In this document: piece by piece, positions 11,901 through 23,900 of the stretch | Layout of the letters: the number at the start of each line of letters is the position of its first letter | Position numbering within the stretch: position 1 is the stretch's first letter | DNA from: Acorus gramineus | Taxonomy: Eukaryota > Streptophyta > Magnoliopsida > Acorales > Acoraceae | DNA length: 64,000 nt | NCBI GenBank assembly: GCA_030737835.1 | Contig: CM060847.1 | Location: 7,340,584 to 7,404,583 of the forward strand | Direction of reading: 5' to 3' | Notes under the pieces: model-generated | What the model was told of the DNA's origin: nothing | Seen by the model: only the letters and a program-made list of their open reading frames with translations | The model's database searches: none | Made by a program: the position numbers and the translations under genes

Positions 11901-14900
11901 CCAAAAGGCAAGACAATAAAAAAAAGAGAAAAAAAAAAACTAGTATCCATGCTTCGATTATGGAAATTTTCAAAATGAGATAGGCAAAGTTGTATCAAAA
12001 TCTTGAGAATAGATATTACTAGAAATTGTTTTTGTATAAAGGTTAAAAACAGTAGTTTTTAGCCCTTACACTATTTTGAGATCTTCTTTGTGGACATTCT
12101 GAATATACTTTTTTTTTCCTTCTAAATGCTAGGTTATTGTTATATATCTACCAGGTTATTTTTCATTGCTAATCACACATTTCATGTGGTATCTACTGGG
12201 TTATTTTTAGGGTGTTGTACTGTTGTTAATGCCACAGACTTTTTTCTTGCCCACTTGTATGTTTCATCATACTGGCAGCAGGTGGTGTCCTTTTTCTGAA
12301 ATTCTCCTTGTTGTAGCCGGTGGTTCTAGAACTGTATGAGTGCATGTCTCCATTGCCTGCCTAGCTGCAGATGCTATTACCATCTCTGTTATCTTCCCTT
12401 TGAAATTGCCATTTTATCTTCTACCGATGCTACTCCACAATATGTCTAATGCATAGTGCATACAATTCTAAATAGATTCCTTTAGGATTTTGGAATTTCT
12501 TGCATATTCCGTTTCTACCAATGCTACTCCGCGAGATGTTTGATCCACACATATTAACTAAATTGTCTTTTAGAATTTGTTTGCCTTCTCCATGAACGTC
12601 TTCCCCATAACATGCTAAGTATGTTCTACTTCCTCACCCAGCTTCACAAAATGTATATGCCCATTTAAGTACATTTATCATAACTAGCAACTAGCAACCT
12701 TTCAACGTGCACAATAGCTGGTTGTGTTGCTTTCTCATAGTAAAATATATATTATTTAAAAATGTTTGACAAAATCACCTTTCTGGATCCTTTGTATTGC
12801 TTACCATTGCAATCAACCAAAAAATTGTTTCTTGTAGAAAGAAAATTTTATGAAGAATGAAATTGTGGAGATTATAATTATTCACATTTTTGGAATGGCC
12901 TATATTGAATTGCAGTGCTGGCATTTTATTTATTTATTTATTTTTGTATACTATAACTGGTCAGCTGATAAGAGAATACTTGGAATGGGATTTTGCTCAT
13001 TCTTGGCTTTACATTTTGTGAATCTCATCCTATTATCCGCCCGCATACTGATTTATACCCATTTTTTTCAACTCATCCATTAAGACAGATTTTCATTATA
13101 CCTTATCTTCTCTCCTTTAACCTTGATATTTGCATATTACACAGGACTATTTTGCTGATGAAATAGGTGTGATGTCATCCAATCAAATGCAAGTGGATGA
13201 ATTATATGCTGGTGAGGTAAAATTTTATACATCTTATAGTGTTGTTCTTTGCAATTACGCTTAATTGCACATAATTATGCATGAATTTATAGTAAAATTT
13301 CTTGTAGCGTCATGATTGTGGTGATGATAATTGCCATTGTGCAATATGATTCATCAGACACATGTAGTTCACGTTTCTTTTGATTCCTCATATTTCTAGT
13401 TATCATTATCTTCACTTCTTTCTCTTTTCATATCTTATTTTCTGTTTTTTAAATATTTCTGTGATATTACGTTGCTCTTCGCCTTGATGCTTCTTTAGAA
13501 AAATGTTATTTTCCCTTCATCTACTTCTTTCTTTTTCCAATTTCTTTTCTTTATTTTTGCCCCAGATCACTTTTCATTTTGTCAGTGTTCTGTTTTCTTA
13601 CATGCTCTTTATTTTTTCTCCTTTTTATTTGTCATCCATTTTCTTTTAATCTTGGCCTTACTCCTTTCTGTACCTTTTCTTCTTCTTTTACAAATATTTT
13701 CTAATGCTTTCTAGTTGATCTTCATCTTTTATATTCTCCATTTTTTTGTTCTTTAAAAATATTTAACATTTTGTCTTTTTAACCAATATTTTTTTTGGGT
13801 CTTTTTTCATATGTTTTCCCATCCTCCACTACATTTTCTTGTGCTGCTTCAATTTTCTTAGATTTTGAGCCACCCCTTTTTGAAAGTAAAGGGTAGACGA
13901 ACTACATTCATTAAAATCGGGAATGAGTCGATTATTGCAAAAAAAAAAAGGGAAAAAAATTCAAGCCGGATAGTAGTTGAGGCCACTACCATCTGGACAT
14001 GGAAATACACCCAAGCACCCACACTCACTCCTCGATTAACGAAACACCGTCAACAAACTCAACTCTTGAGGTCTCCACAATGTGCGCCCCCCCCCAACTC
14101 TGAAATGAATTTTTTGATGCACTCCCAAATCTCTGCCATGATAGGGGTCACACCCTTAAAGATCGCTTGATTCCTAGCAAGCCACGTAGCCCACACCACC
14201 GTCGGGATGAAGCTCTGAGAAATCTTTACCCTTTTGCTCCCATCCCTATCAGTTTGAGCTTTATTCCGTCACACCAAAGCTCATCGAGGTTTGTTGGCCT
14301 CCCATTAGACGTTGTCGCCGTGCAAAGCTGGCCCCATAGGCCATAGCTCAGTCATCAGAGAATAAATGCACCTTGGTCTCCCCCCCCCCCCCAAGAAAAA
14401 AAAATACAAAGCACGCATGTGATAATCTCCTGTTCTGATACATAAGCCACATAAAGCCTTGGATCTTTACTCCATTAGGGGTACCTTAACCCCTAGATCT
14501 CCCTTCCTCTTGTGTCCCTCTCTCCTCTCAACCAGTCATATCCACAACGAATCGAATATCAATCTTTGTTGAGGTCCCCATCTCACCATGTTTGACACCT
14601 CTGAATTAATCCAACCCTGAAGAACCTCCAAAAGCCTCTAAAATTCACCCACTTCCCAGATAGGCTGGCATGTCAAAGTAAAAGATAACTTCTAAGACAC
14701 GCACCTCTTTTTCTTACTGATGAATGCTGATTCAAAACTGAATTGAATTTAATTATTTCATGTGATGATGGGGCATTTAATCTTTGGGAGACGTTAAACC
14801 GTGTGCTTATTTAGTTTACCACAACAGTGATTTGTTTTTGAGCAGATGTTAAAATTCTTATATCTTTTAAAAAAATTCTAATCCATTTCCTTACGGTATC

Positions 14901-17900
14901 TTTATTTCCAAATTTTTATTTATCATGACACATTTTGCCAGATTCTAGGTCCATAAAGGAAATATTTATGTTATTTTCATTTCTTTTGTGTTCATAAAGG
15001 TGGGTTATCTAGCTGCTTCAATAAGATCTGTAGCGGATGCCAGGGTTGGTGATACAATTACTCATTTTGGAAGAAAGGCCAACGAGTCCTTGCCTGGATA
15101 TGAAGAAGCCACTCCAATGGTTTTTTGTGGGCTCTTCCCTGTTGATGCCGACCAGTAGGACTTTTTGCTACCTCAAGGCAGTGTTGTTCCTTTTTTATTC
15201 CAACACCCATGACATGTTAATTTTCTGTAACTTTGCCTTAGGTTTCCTGACCTGCGTGATGCATTGGAGAAACTTCAACTTAATGATGCAGCTCTTAAGG
15301 TAAATTACGGAGGATGTAGGTATAAGACATTCAAATAAGCAATTATATTATATATTTTTTACTCTGACTGACTATTTTCTCTCCACTTTCATTGAAATCT
15401 TTTCTTTCCATGTTCCAGTTGAAACAGAATTGTTTTCACAAATACCATTTTTAATATTTAACTTTTTTTTCTCTTTCCTAAAAATATGTTTAGAATACTT
15501 GTTATCACAAAACTTCCTTTAGCAGAGATGGTTTTTTTTTTTGTTTAGACTGGATTCACAACACAGATTGATAACCCCCTCCCAACTAACAAAATACGGC
15601 TTGTCCCTGCACAAATAAGTCCCCAACCTTAGTAATTCTTTCGACTGACTCCCATATGTTCTCCTAATACAGTGCCCCATTTAAAAATGATTTGGTTTCT
15701 CGACTGCCAAATCGCCCAAAACGTGGTAGGAATAAAGGATTGATATATCTTCGCTTTGATGCTCCTGTCACCTTGTTTCTTAGGACACGTTTGGATGCAG
15801 TGATTATTTGTATGTGTTTTTCTGCACATGTAAATTTTACATTGCACGTGCAGGGAAACTTTGTACACTGTTTACACATGTTTGTCTGTTTTCATGCTAT
15901 GCTATCAATTATACACATGTTCTTGTTAGTAGCTGTTTGTCTCATATATGTGAAACTATTTGTATATGTGTCAATTTATTATGTTAAAATATAATAATAA
16001 TATAAATAGATAAAATATTTTTTTTCAAATGATTATCAAAAATGTTATTTTCTTAAAATCGAAAAATATATGAACAATATATTAAATATAAAAATTAAAT
16101 CATAATTAGGTTTTTTAATCTATATATTAGGTTAAAAAATAAAAATAAAAAATTGCATAATTAGGTTTTTTAATCTATATATAAGTCAATGTGGTTTAAA
16201 AAAATGGTTATAATATAATAGAATATAAACAAAAATAAATCTGGTTTCAACTAAACTTTATTATTCTAAGTTATATAAATTTATAAAATATAATTATCTA
16301 TTTTAATTATTAAGACAGATTAGGAGAAGAAATATTTGTTTTGGATAATATGGATTTTAATAAATTTGTTAGAGGGTAAAAATATAAAATTACTTTACAT
16401 ATACTTGAGAGGTGAGAAAATAAAGTTGTTACAAATAACAACACATGGGGTTGGTCGGGATTTTGATTGCCCCATTTTATGAAACAAATGAGAACTCTGG
16501 GATTTTATTTGTTACACTTAATTATCATAACCAAATAAGATATTGTACTTGACCCAGTACAAATGAAAACCCAACCCCATTTGCACAGTATCCAAACAAG
16601 CCCTTAAGATTTTTTTCCTCCTTCCCACATTTGATCTAGGGAGCCTATCTACTCTTGTATACATTAGTTTTCCTCTTTTTTCTTTTTAAAATAATTTTGG
16701 AGCCTCAGTTCTCATGGGCATGTGCTTTGTTGTGTGCCTTTACGCATTAATAACACTGGATTCAGAATCTTCAAGAGATGGCATTGAATGTTAAGTGGTA
16801 CCAAGAACCAGCCTGGATGACTTGAAACTCTCTCAGATGGCTCAAGAATCATAAACTTTGAGTTGATTGAGATGCTCCAGGAACATGTGGATGGCGAGAG
16901 AAGGAAATAGGCCATTATAGTGACTTTGAGGAATTCATTTAGCAGATATGTTCGGATAGGCAAAAAAAAATGCATCTTATAGTTCCATTAATCATGATTT
17001 ACTAAACAAATCATATCTACATATCACACATGTAGTAGAATATTAATTGCCTTATCAGCTTATGTACTTGCAGTCTGTTCTCAATTTAAATGCTTCTCTC
17101 TATTCTCTTTCAGCTACTAGAACCTTGTGATTCTTTATTTCTTAATTATTTGTTTCGTGTTATTGGTGCTGCACTGGTGGTCTCATTTTCATCAGATAAC
17201 CAAATAAGTTCATTGTGAATATTATTTCTCTCATATCTGCACATAGAAGTAATTGTATATTGCTATCATTTTATTTTTCCCTTTTCGTGTTGCTTAATCC
17301 CATTACAGTTTGAACCTGAGTCTTCTAGTGCTATGGGCTTTGGCTTTCGATGTGGATTCCTTGGCCTTCTTCATATGGAAATTGTTCAGGTTACATGGTT
17401 TAGTTTTGGTGGCATTTCATCATCAGCAGAGTTCTCTTTTTGTTCCAATACATAACCTGGCATTTGGGTATTTAATTTCCATTTCCAGGAAAGGCTTGAG
17501 AGAGAGTACAACCTGAGCTTGATAACTACAGCTCCAAGTGTCGTTTACCGTGTCAACTGTGTTAATGGTGATACTGTAATTTCTTCTTGATCTTTGCCCT
17601 ACTCCAGGCTCATTTTATCTCTACTGTGCTTGAACCTCTATAAGTTCATACTAGTGATTTGGAAAATTATCTCTCATCATGCTTCCTATGTTCAGTTTAT
17701 TAAAAAGTATAAGCTGGATTACTTTGGTGTCTTTTAGTGTTTTTTAGGATGTAACACGCATTATTTGATTAAATAGCTTGGTTTACTTCGTCATTTTGTG
17801 GGGCCCTGTCACCCAAGTCAGTCAGATTCAATGGAAATTTTAGTTGAGTTTTGGAAGGGAAAGATTGTGCACCCCTTGCTGGTCTGAATTTCCAATTTGT

Positions 17901-20900
17901 GGAGCGGAAGAGGAAACTAGGGACCATTTATTCTTTGGGTGCAATTTTCATGTGAGAATTTGGGATAGTGGGGATTGGCTCTTGGGCCCCAATGCTTTTT
18001 TAATGAAATGGAAGGCACGTTGGCTTTGGTTATGGACGAAGTGTAAAAGAGGTGATCGAAGCAATCTCACAAAGTTATAATGGCCAATTCCTCATCCGGT
18101 GTGTTGTGGCATTTGGATCACGCGTTATGAACGCATATTCTAACAAAAGAGGCTCTATTTTGAAAATACATGGGATGTTATTTCCTCACTTCTTGGAGAT
18201 TGGTTAAAATGGATTTTAGGTGAAGATACATCATCCACATCATGGGTACTCTATGGTACACGGGGTGAAACTTTGGGGTTACATTTGTGTGGTTCTCCCA
18301 TCCCATGTCTCCACCTTGTTCAGAGGTTTTTTTTAATCAATAGTCTCCTACATTTTCTTCAAAAAAAAAAAAACTTTCATGATATACACGTGGGATAGAA
18401 GAGTATTAAAGAACAAAAAAAAAGAAGAACAAATGGTACTGTAATTATTTCCTTCAATTCACATTATATGAAATGACTGATTGCCATCCTAAGTTATTTC
18501 CTTATCATAACCAACAGATGTCTTAAGTCAATTTTTAATATATTTAAATTAGTTGTGAATGACGAACAAATTCTTCTATGTTGTTCTGAATGCAGCTTGA
18601 GTGCTCAAATCCATCATTGCTTCCTGAACCTGGTAAGAGGAGGTTTATTGAGGAGCCATATGTTAAGGTAACTTCTTTTTGCTAGAGATCTTCTCATAGA
18701 TTCAAGATGAAAATATGGTGGATCACCATTTTTGCTTTGTCCATTTGATACCATTGCTTGAATTGTAGATTGAGATGCTCACTCCAAAGGAATATATTGG
18801 TCCTTTAATGGAACTTGGCCAAGATCGAAGAGGCGAGTTTAAAGAAATGAATTACATCACTGAAAATAGAGCTTCACTCATTTATTTATTACCATTGGCG
18901 GAGGTAATTGCATTTGTTTATTAGCAAGTTCATTTTGAAAAGTCCCCCCCTCACTACGATCAGTATCAATCATAATATCATTTTTGGTGTGATAATAGTT
19001 ATACTTCCCCATAATTAACTTGTTTTTATGATTACATGGATAAGTTTAGCTGTGTTAATTGAAATGGCTAATTAGCACAAAAGTAGACTCAAAAAGGAAA
19101 AAATAAAAAGAAAGAGTTCTATGATTTGGGACACATGCATCCCCAATCCAATTCATTTCCATGAGACCCTTCTTTTCCTCTCCTGTCAAATTGCGGCATT
19201 TGCTGACCTTCTAACATGTCCAATTATAGAGTTCGCTTCATCTTAAATGTCATATATCTCTTCTCGCACATTAAAGAATTACCATGGAGCTTAGTTTTCA
19301 AGGAAAAAAAAGGTTACCTTCGAGCTGTATTTGTGTTGAGAACCATCACCCTGACTTGGTGATGCCTTCATCTCTGGTCAGAACCCCCATCCTTGCTGGG
19401 CCTGGGTTTTCAGGGAGCATATGTCAAAATTAAACATCCTACTTCCCCCAATCCGGGATGCTTTCAAATTGGTTTTCATTTTCGTCCCTTCTATCCAGCC
19501 TAGGTAGCGCACATCTTTCCATTCCTGAGAATATCTGCCTAAATGGCTCATATTTTCATGCTAGCTGTTGTCCTTACTACAGTCTCTGTTTTTATCTTCC
19601 AGCTTATAAATTAAACTTTGATGCTATAGGTTAATGATACAGTCATTTCTTTACAGATGGTTGGAGATTTCTTTGATCAACTGAAATCTAGAAGCAAGGG
19701 TTATGCCAGCATGGAATATTCACTTGTAGGGTAAATGCACGCAACTTTATAAGATTTATATTTCCTTTCTTGATGTGTAACATGTTATTCCTCAGCTATT
19801 GCTTTATGAATTCGTCGTTTTAATGTGCTTGAATTTAAATTTAATTGTTTTGAGTTTGTTGTCATATAATACGACAAGGAATATAGTTTCTAGTATTAGA
19901 GTACCTAAGAAATCTAAGGTATTCTTAAATGTAACGTGATATAGGAAATTCACAATATGTACTGGCATGGATGATTGATTAATAGCGTTTAACGTTGCAC
20001 AGAGATGTTCTTTGGATACTTTAGTGGGTATCTACTCTATGACCCATTCTTCTCATATGATTATACAAGAATCACAAAGCACTCACACAAAGAAATGCAA
20101 AGATCATATAATTTATTTCATTGATCTCAATATTATGAAGATGTGTGAGCAAAACAAATTAACTGAACAAGTCTTAGAACAACCCTTGACTAGCACAGCC
20201 AACAGTTGGCACACAATCACTGTCACTTGCCAAAAGATTTTTTTTTATAAAAATATGTTAGATCATTATTGATATTCATATGTTTAGAGTTGAAGACAAC
20301 CACGAATCTCTATCAGATTCATTTTGAATTTTAAAGAAGTTAAAAAATATGAAAAACCTAGCAAATTGATAAATCTATGTTGATATAGATTTTCTAAATA
20401 TGTAATGCTTATGTGGGTTTTAGTTTTTTAAAAAATGCTTGTGGGCTTAATGGACTTAATACAAGATAATCTGTGTTACATATGGAGTTTTACACTAAAA
20501 TACATAGGCACTCAAAATGTAATTGTGAATACCTAAGAGGATTTTATTGTTTGCATATGTTCAATGGTCATGTATGTCTGTATTGGGTCAACTGTAATAA
20601 TGGTATTGGTTTCTGGAGTTACCGGTATGATTCAATATTGCAAATACTTGATAATCCAAACCTTGGAAATGTTTGAACTCTATGGCTATCGGTATGCATG
20701 CCATCCCCCATTAATGACTTGATCAATTATACATTCAATACTTCAATGTCATGGAAACTCGTTTCTCTCTGCAACTGCTTTCTGTATTGGTGTTGATAAA
20801 AAAAAGAATTTATTCCTGCCTTAATTCAATATTTAAAATTTATTCATGATTTTGCCTTTTTATCCAAATTTTGTAAATGTTTTAATTGAAGACTTCTTTG

Positions 20901-23900
20901 TTGCAAACTGACAGGTATCGAGAGAGTGAACTGGTGAGGCTTGACATTCAGATCAATGGTGAATTAGTAGAACCATTAGCAACAATTGTACACAAGGATA
21001 AGGTAATGAACATAGATATTGGCTAAGCATCATGTCTATCTAATAAGCAACCTAGTTTTCTATTGTGGTAGAAGAACCATCTATTTTCATTGTCAAGGTT
21101 ATAATGATTTTTTCTTGTTTCTATGTACGTTGGAAATATCTCTAAGCTTTCATAATCTTAATTATATACTTCATACTTGCTGCTTGAGAGTTTTTCCTTT
21201 TCAAGTTTTTCTTTTGGGATGCGCAACTGATGGGGATAACATATTTTACCTTTGTGGAGGGGAAGAGGAAACTAGTGAGCACAATTTCTTTGGTTGCTCT
21301 TTTAGTGGTCCAATATGGGACAAGATTGGCTTGGTGATCGGATCTACTTGTGAGTTCATTAATATTAAAGAAATGTGAAGGTTGATTTAGAACTAGAATG
21401 AAAAAGGAAGATCGAAGTAATGAATGCAAATTCCAAACCTTATCCCCCATGTGTTGTATGTTGGGGAATATGGCACACACGAAATGGAAGTGTCTTGAAG
21501 GACAAGTTTCTACATGGAAAATATGTGGGTGAGTATCTCGGCTACTCTCCAATCTTGGGTGCAAGAGCTCCTGGGAGATAAATCACCTTCAAGGCTAATG
21601 GGATATAAGTGGACATGCTACAATCTTGGCTAATAAGATAATTGAGATAAAACAAAGTCAATTACCTGGGATAAGTCATGAATACAAGAAATCAACATGG
21701 GAATTGAGTTAGTCATAAATCCTAGAATTCATCAATAAATGGTCACTTTGGTGTTTCTATTTAGTAGTTTAGTCATAATTATATCCAATATGACTGTTCC
21801 TTTATTTGCAATAGTTCTATGTAACACGCAGCAGTGATTCCCGCTAATTTAGTGGGTTCAGTACTTCAGTGTAATCCTTTAAATTTACATTTGAAATACT
21901 TTATTGATTGGTAAATGATGTATGCAATCTGTAGGAATTGTTCGTCCAAATGAAGGTAATCCTTTAAATTTACATTTGAAATACTTTTATTGATTGGTAA
22001 ATGATGTATGCAATCTGAAGAATTGTTCGTCCAAATGAAGGTAATCCTTTAAATTTACATTTGAAATACTTATTGATTGGCAAATGATATGCAATCTGTA
22101 GGAATTGTTCGTCCAAATGAAGGGATCATTTGGTTTGCATGTGCATTGATTGGTTAGTGGGAAAAAAAGGGATGCAGGTTTCTTTTAACATAATATATTG
22201 TGAGCAACTCATATTTGTTTATTTATTTGGCATCATTTTTTTAAAACATATGGACTGAAAATTCTAATGCTACTTTTTTCAGGCTTACTCTATTGGGAGA
22301 GCTTTGACTAAAAAATTAAAGGAGCTCATACCTCGCCAAATGTTCAAAGTACCAATCCAAGTAAGTTTGATTTCGATATGCATGGAATTCTTCAATATGG
22401 CAGAATCATAATATGGTAAGTAATGCTTCACTGTATGTTACTCCCAAAAAGTATCTCTTTTATAAGCCCATCTTCCTATTATTCTATTTGACATGAGAAA
22501 AAAAAAGAAGAATGAGCACACATGCACCCTTCCTTTACTCCATTCCCAGCCTGATGTCATGAAGGTGGTTCAAACACTATCGACATCAACATCCAGTAAT
22601 GATTCATATCATTTATGTTGGTCCCTTATCCAGGTGATACCGGGCATGGTTTTTGCAGAGTCCTTATTTGACAGTGAGCAACCTTTGGAAATGCTCTCAT
22701 TGATATATTGAAAGTGCTTATTTTAGATAGAGTTTTCTACCAAATCATTTGCTCATATAAGAAGTAATTAACAAATCATGAGCTTACTGGTATTTAGTAT
22801 CATTTTTTTATATAAATTATATCTTGTTCCAATAAAGAAAAAAAGAATGATATCTGTTTGGTTCTTTTATTATAGCATTTACTGGATTTTTGAACGCAGA
22901 ATGTTTTTTAAGGTTTGAAGATGAGATTTCAATTTGGGAGTGGGATATGGATGTGTGACAATCTGTGGTTTCCTGATCAAGAAGGTTGAATTAAAATTGA
23001 ACTGATCCTCTAGAGAATATTGTTTCTTGGGGGTTGGGGAGGAGGGGAAGGTGTCTGTCTCATCATCTTTGCCAATGTTTACCAGATTTGATGAACTTAT
23101 ATACATCCCACCCTTCCTTTGATAAAAACAGTGTTCTAAAAAAAATACTGTTTGATTGTTTTAATATCAGGAAAAAGCGGTATCAAATGGGACCCCATAA
23201 CCTGGCATCTTGCTAAAAACAGATGTAAGCTCCTATAGGGTGGGGAATTTGGTGCCTAACATTCAAAAATAAAATATTACTCCACCACCCACAGGATATA
23301 TGATATAACTTGTAAGGCGGACACCCTGGACTGCAAATCTCTCTAGCGAATCCATAAAAGCATGAGCAACTGAGCCTGAAAAAATTGTTTGCCCTTTTCC
23401 TTTTTTTTCTCCTTAGTTGACTGAAATATTTGAATTTGTCGCCAATTCTTTATATTCTACCTAGTTGTATCCCAATTATAAGGTGCTTTGTATCATTGAC
23501 TTCATATAGATTCATTATTAATGGATTTTCTTTTCATCTTTATAATGCTGATATGTGGAAAACAATGTCATGTTTCTATGGCAGGCTTGCATAGGAGCAA
23601 AGGTGATTGCAAGTGAATCGCTATCAGCTATTAGAAAGGACGTCCTATCAAAATGTTATGGTAAGATTTGACTTTCTGATGGCATCATGAGAATATCGCA
23701 AATACTTTTGGTTCTTTATATGTAAGAGCATATATTCAATTGATTAGCTGTGAATATAAATTAAAGATGAAAAATAGTGGTAAGGAGACATTGTCATGAT
23801 TCATCTGTCTTGCTACACTGTCCTATTTTTCTTCTGATATTCATAATTGGCTCATTCTGGTTATTTCTTGCTGACTGAGATTAAAAAAAGAAGAGAGCCA

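Noticed and set aside
16712..16975. 87-codon minus frame repeated identically at 39983-40246
   Set aside because: Both copies lie in the same LepA intron of parent and duplicate; identity reflects the recent duplication, and there is no domain or codon pattern.
20012..20272. 86-codon plus frame in LepA intron 17
   Set aside because: AT-rich intronic sequence with no recognisable domain and no splice-linked context.
21871..22122. Tandem repeats considered as a CRISPR-like array
   Set aside because: There are no spacers, the units are long and contiguous, and the host is a plant nuclear genome.
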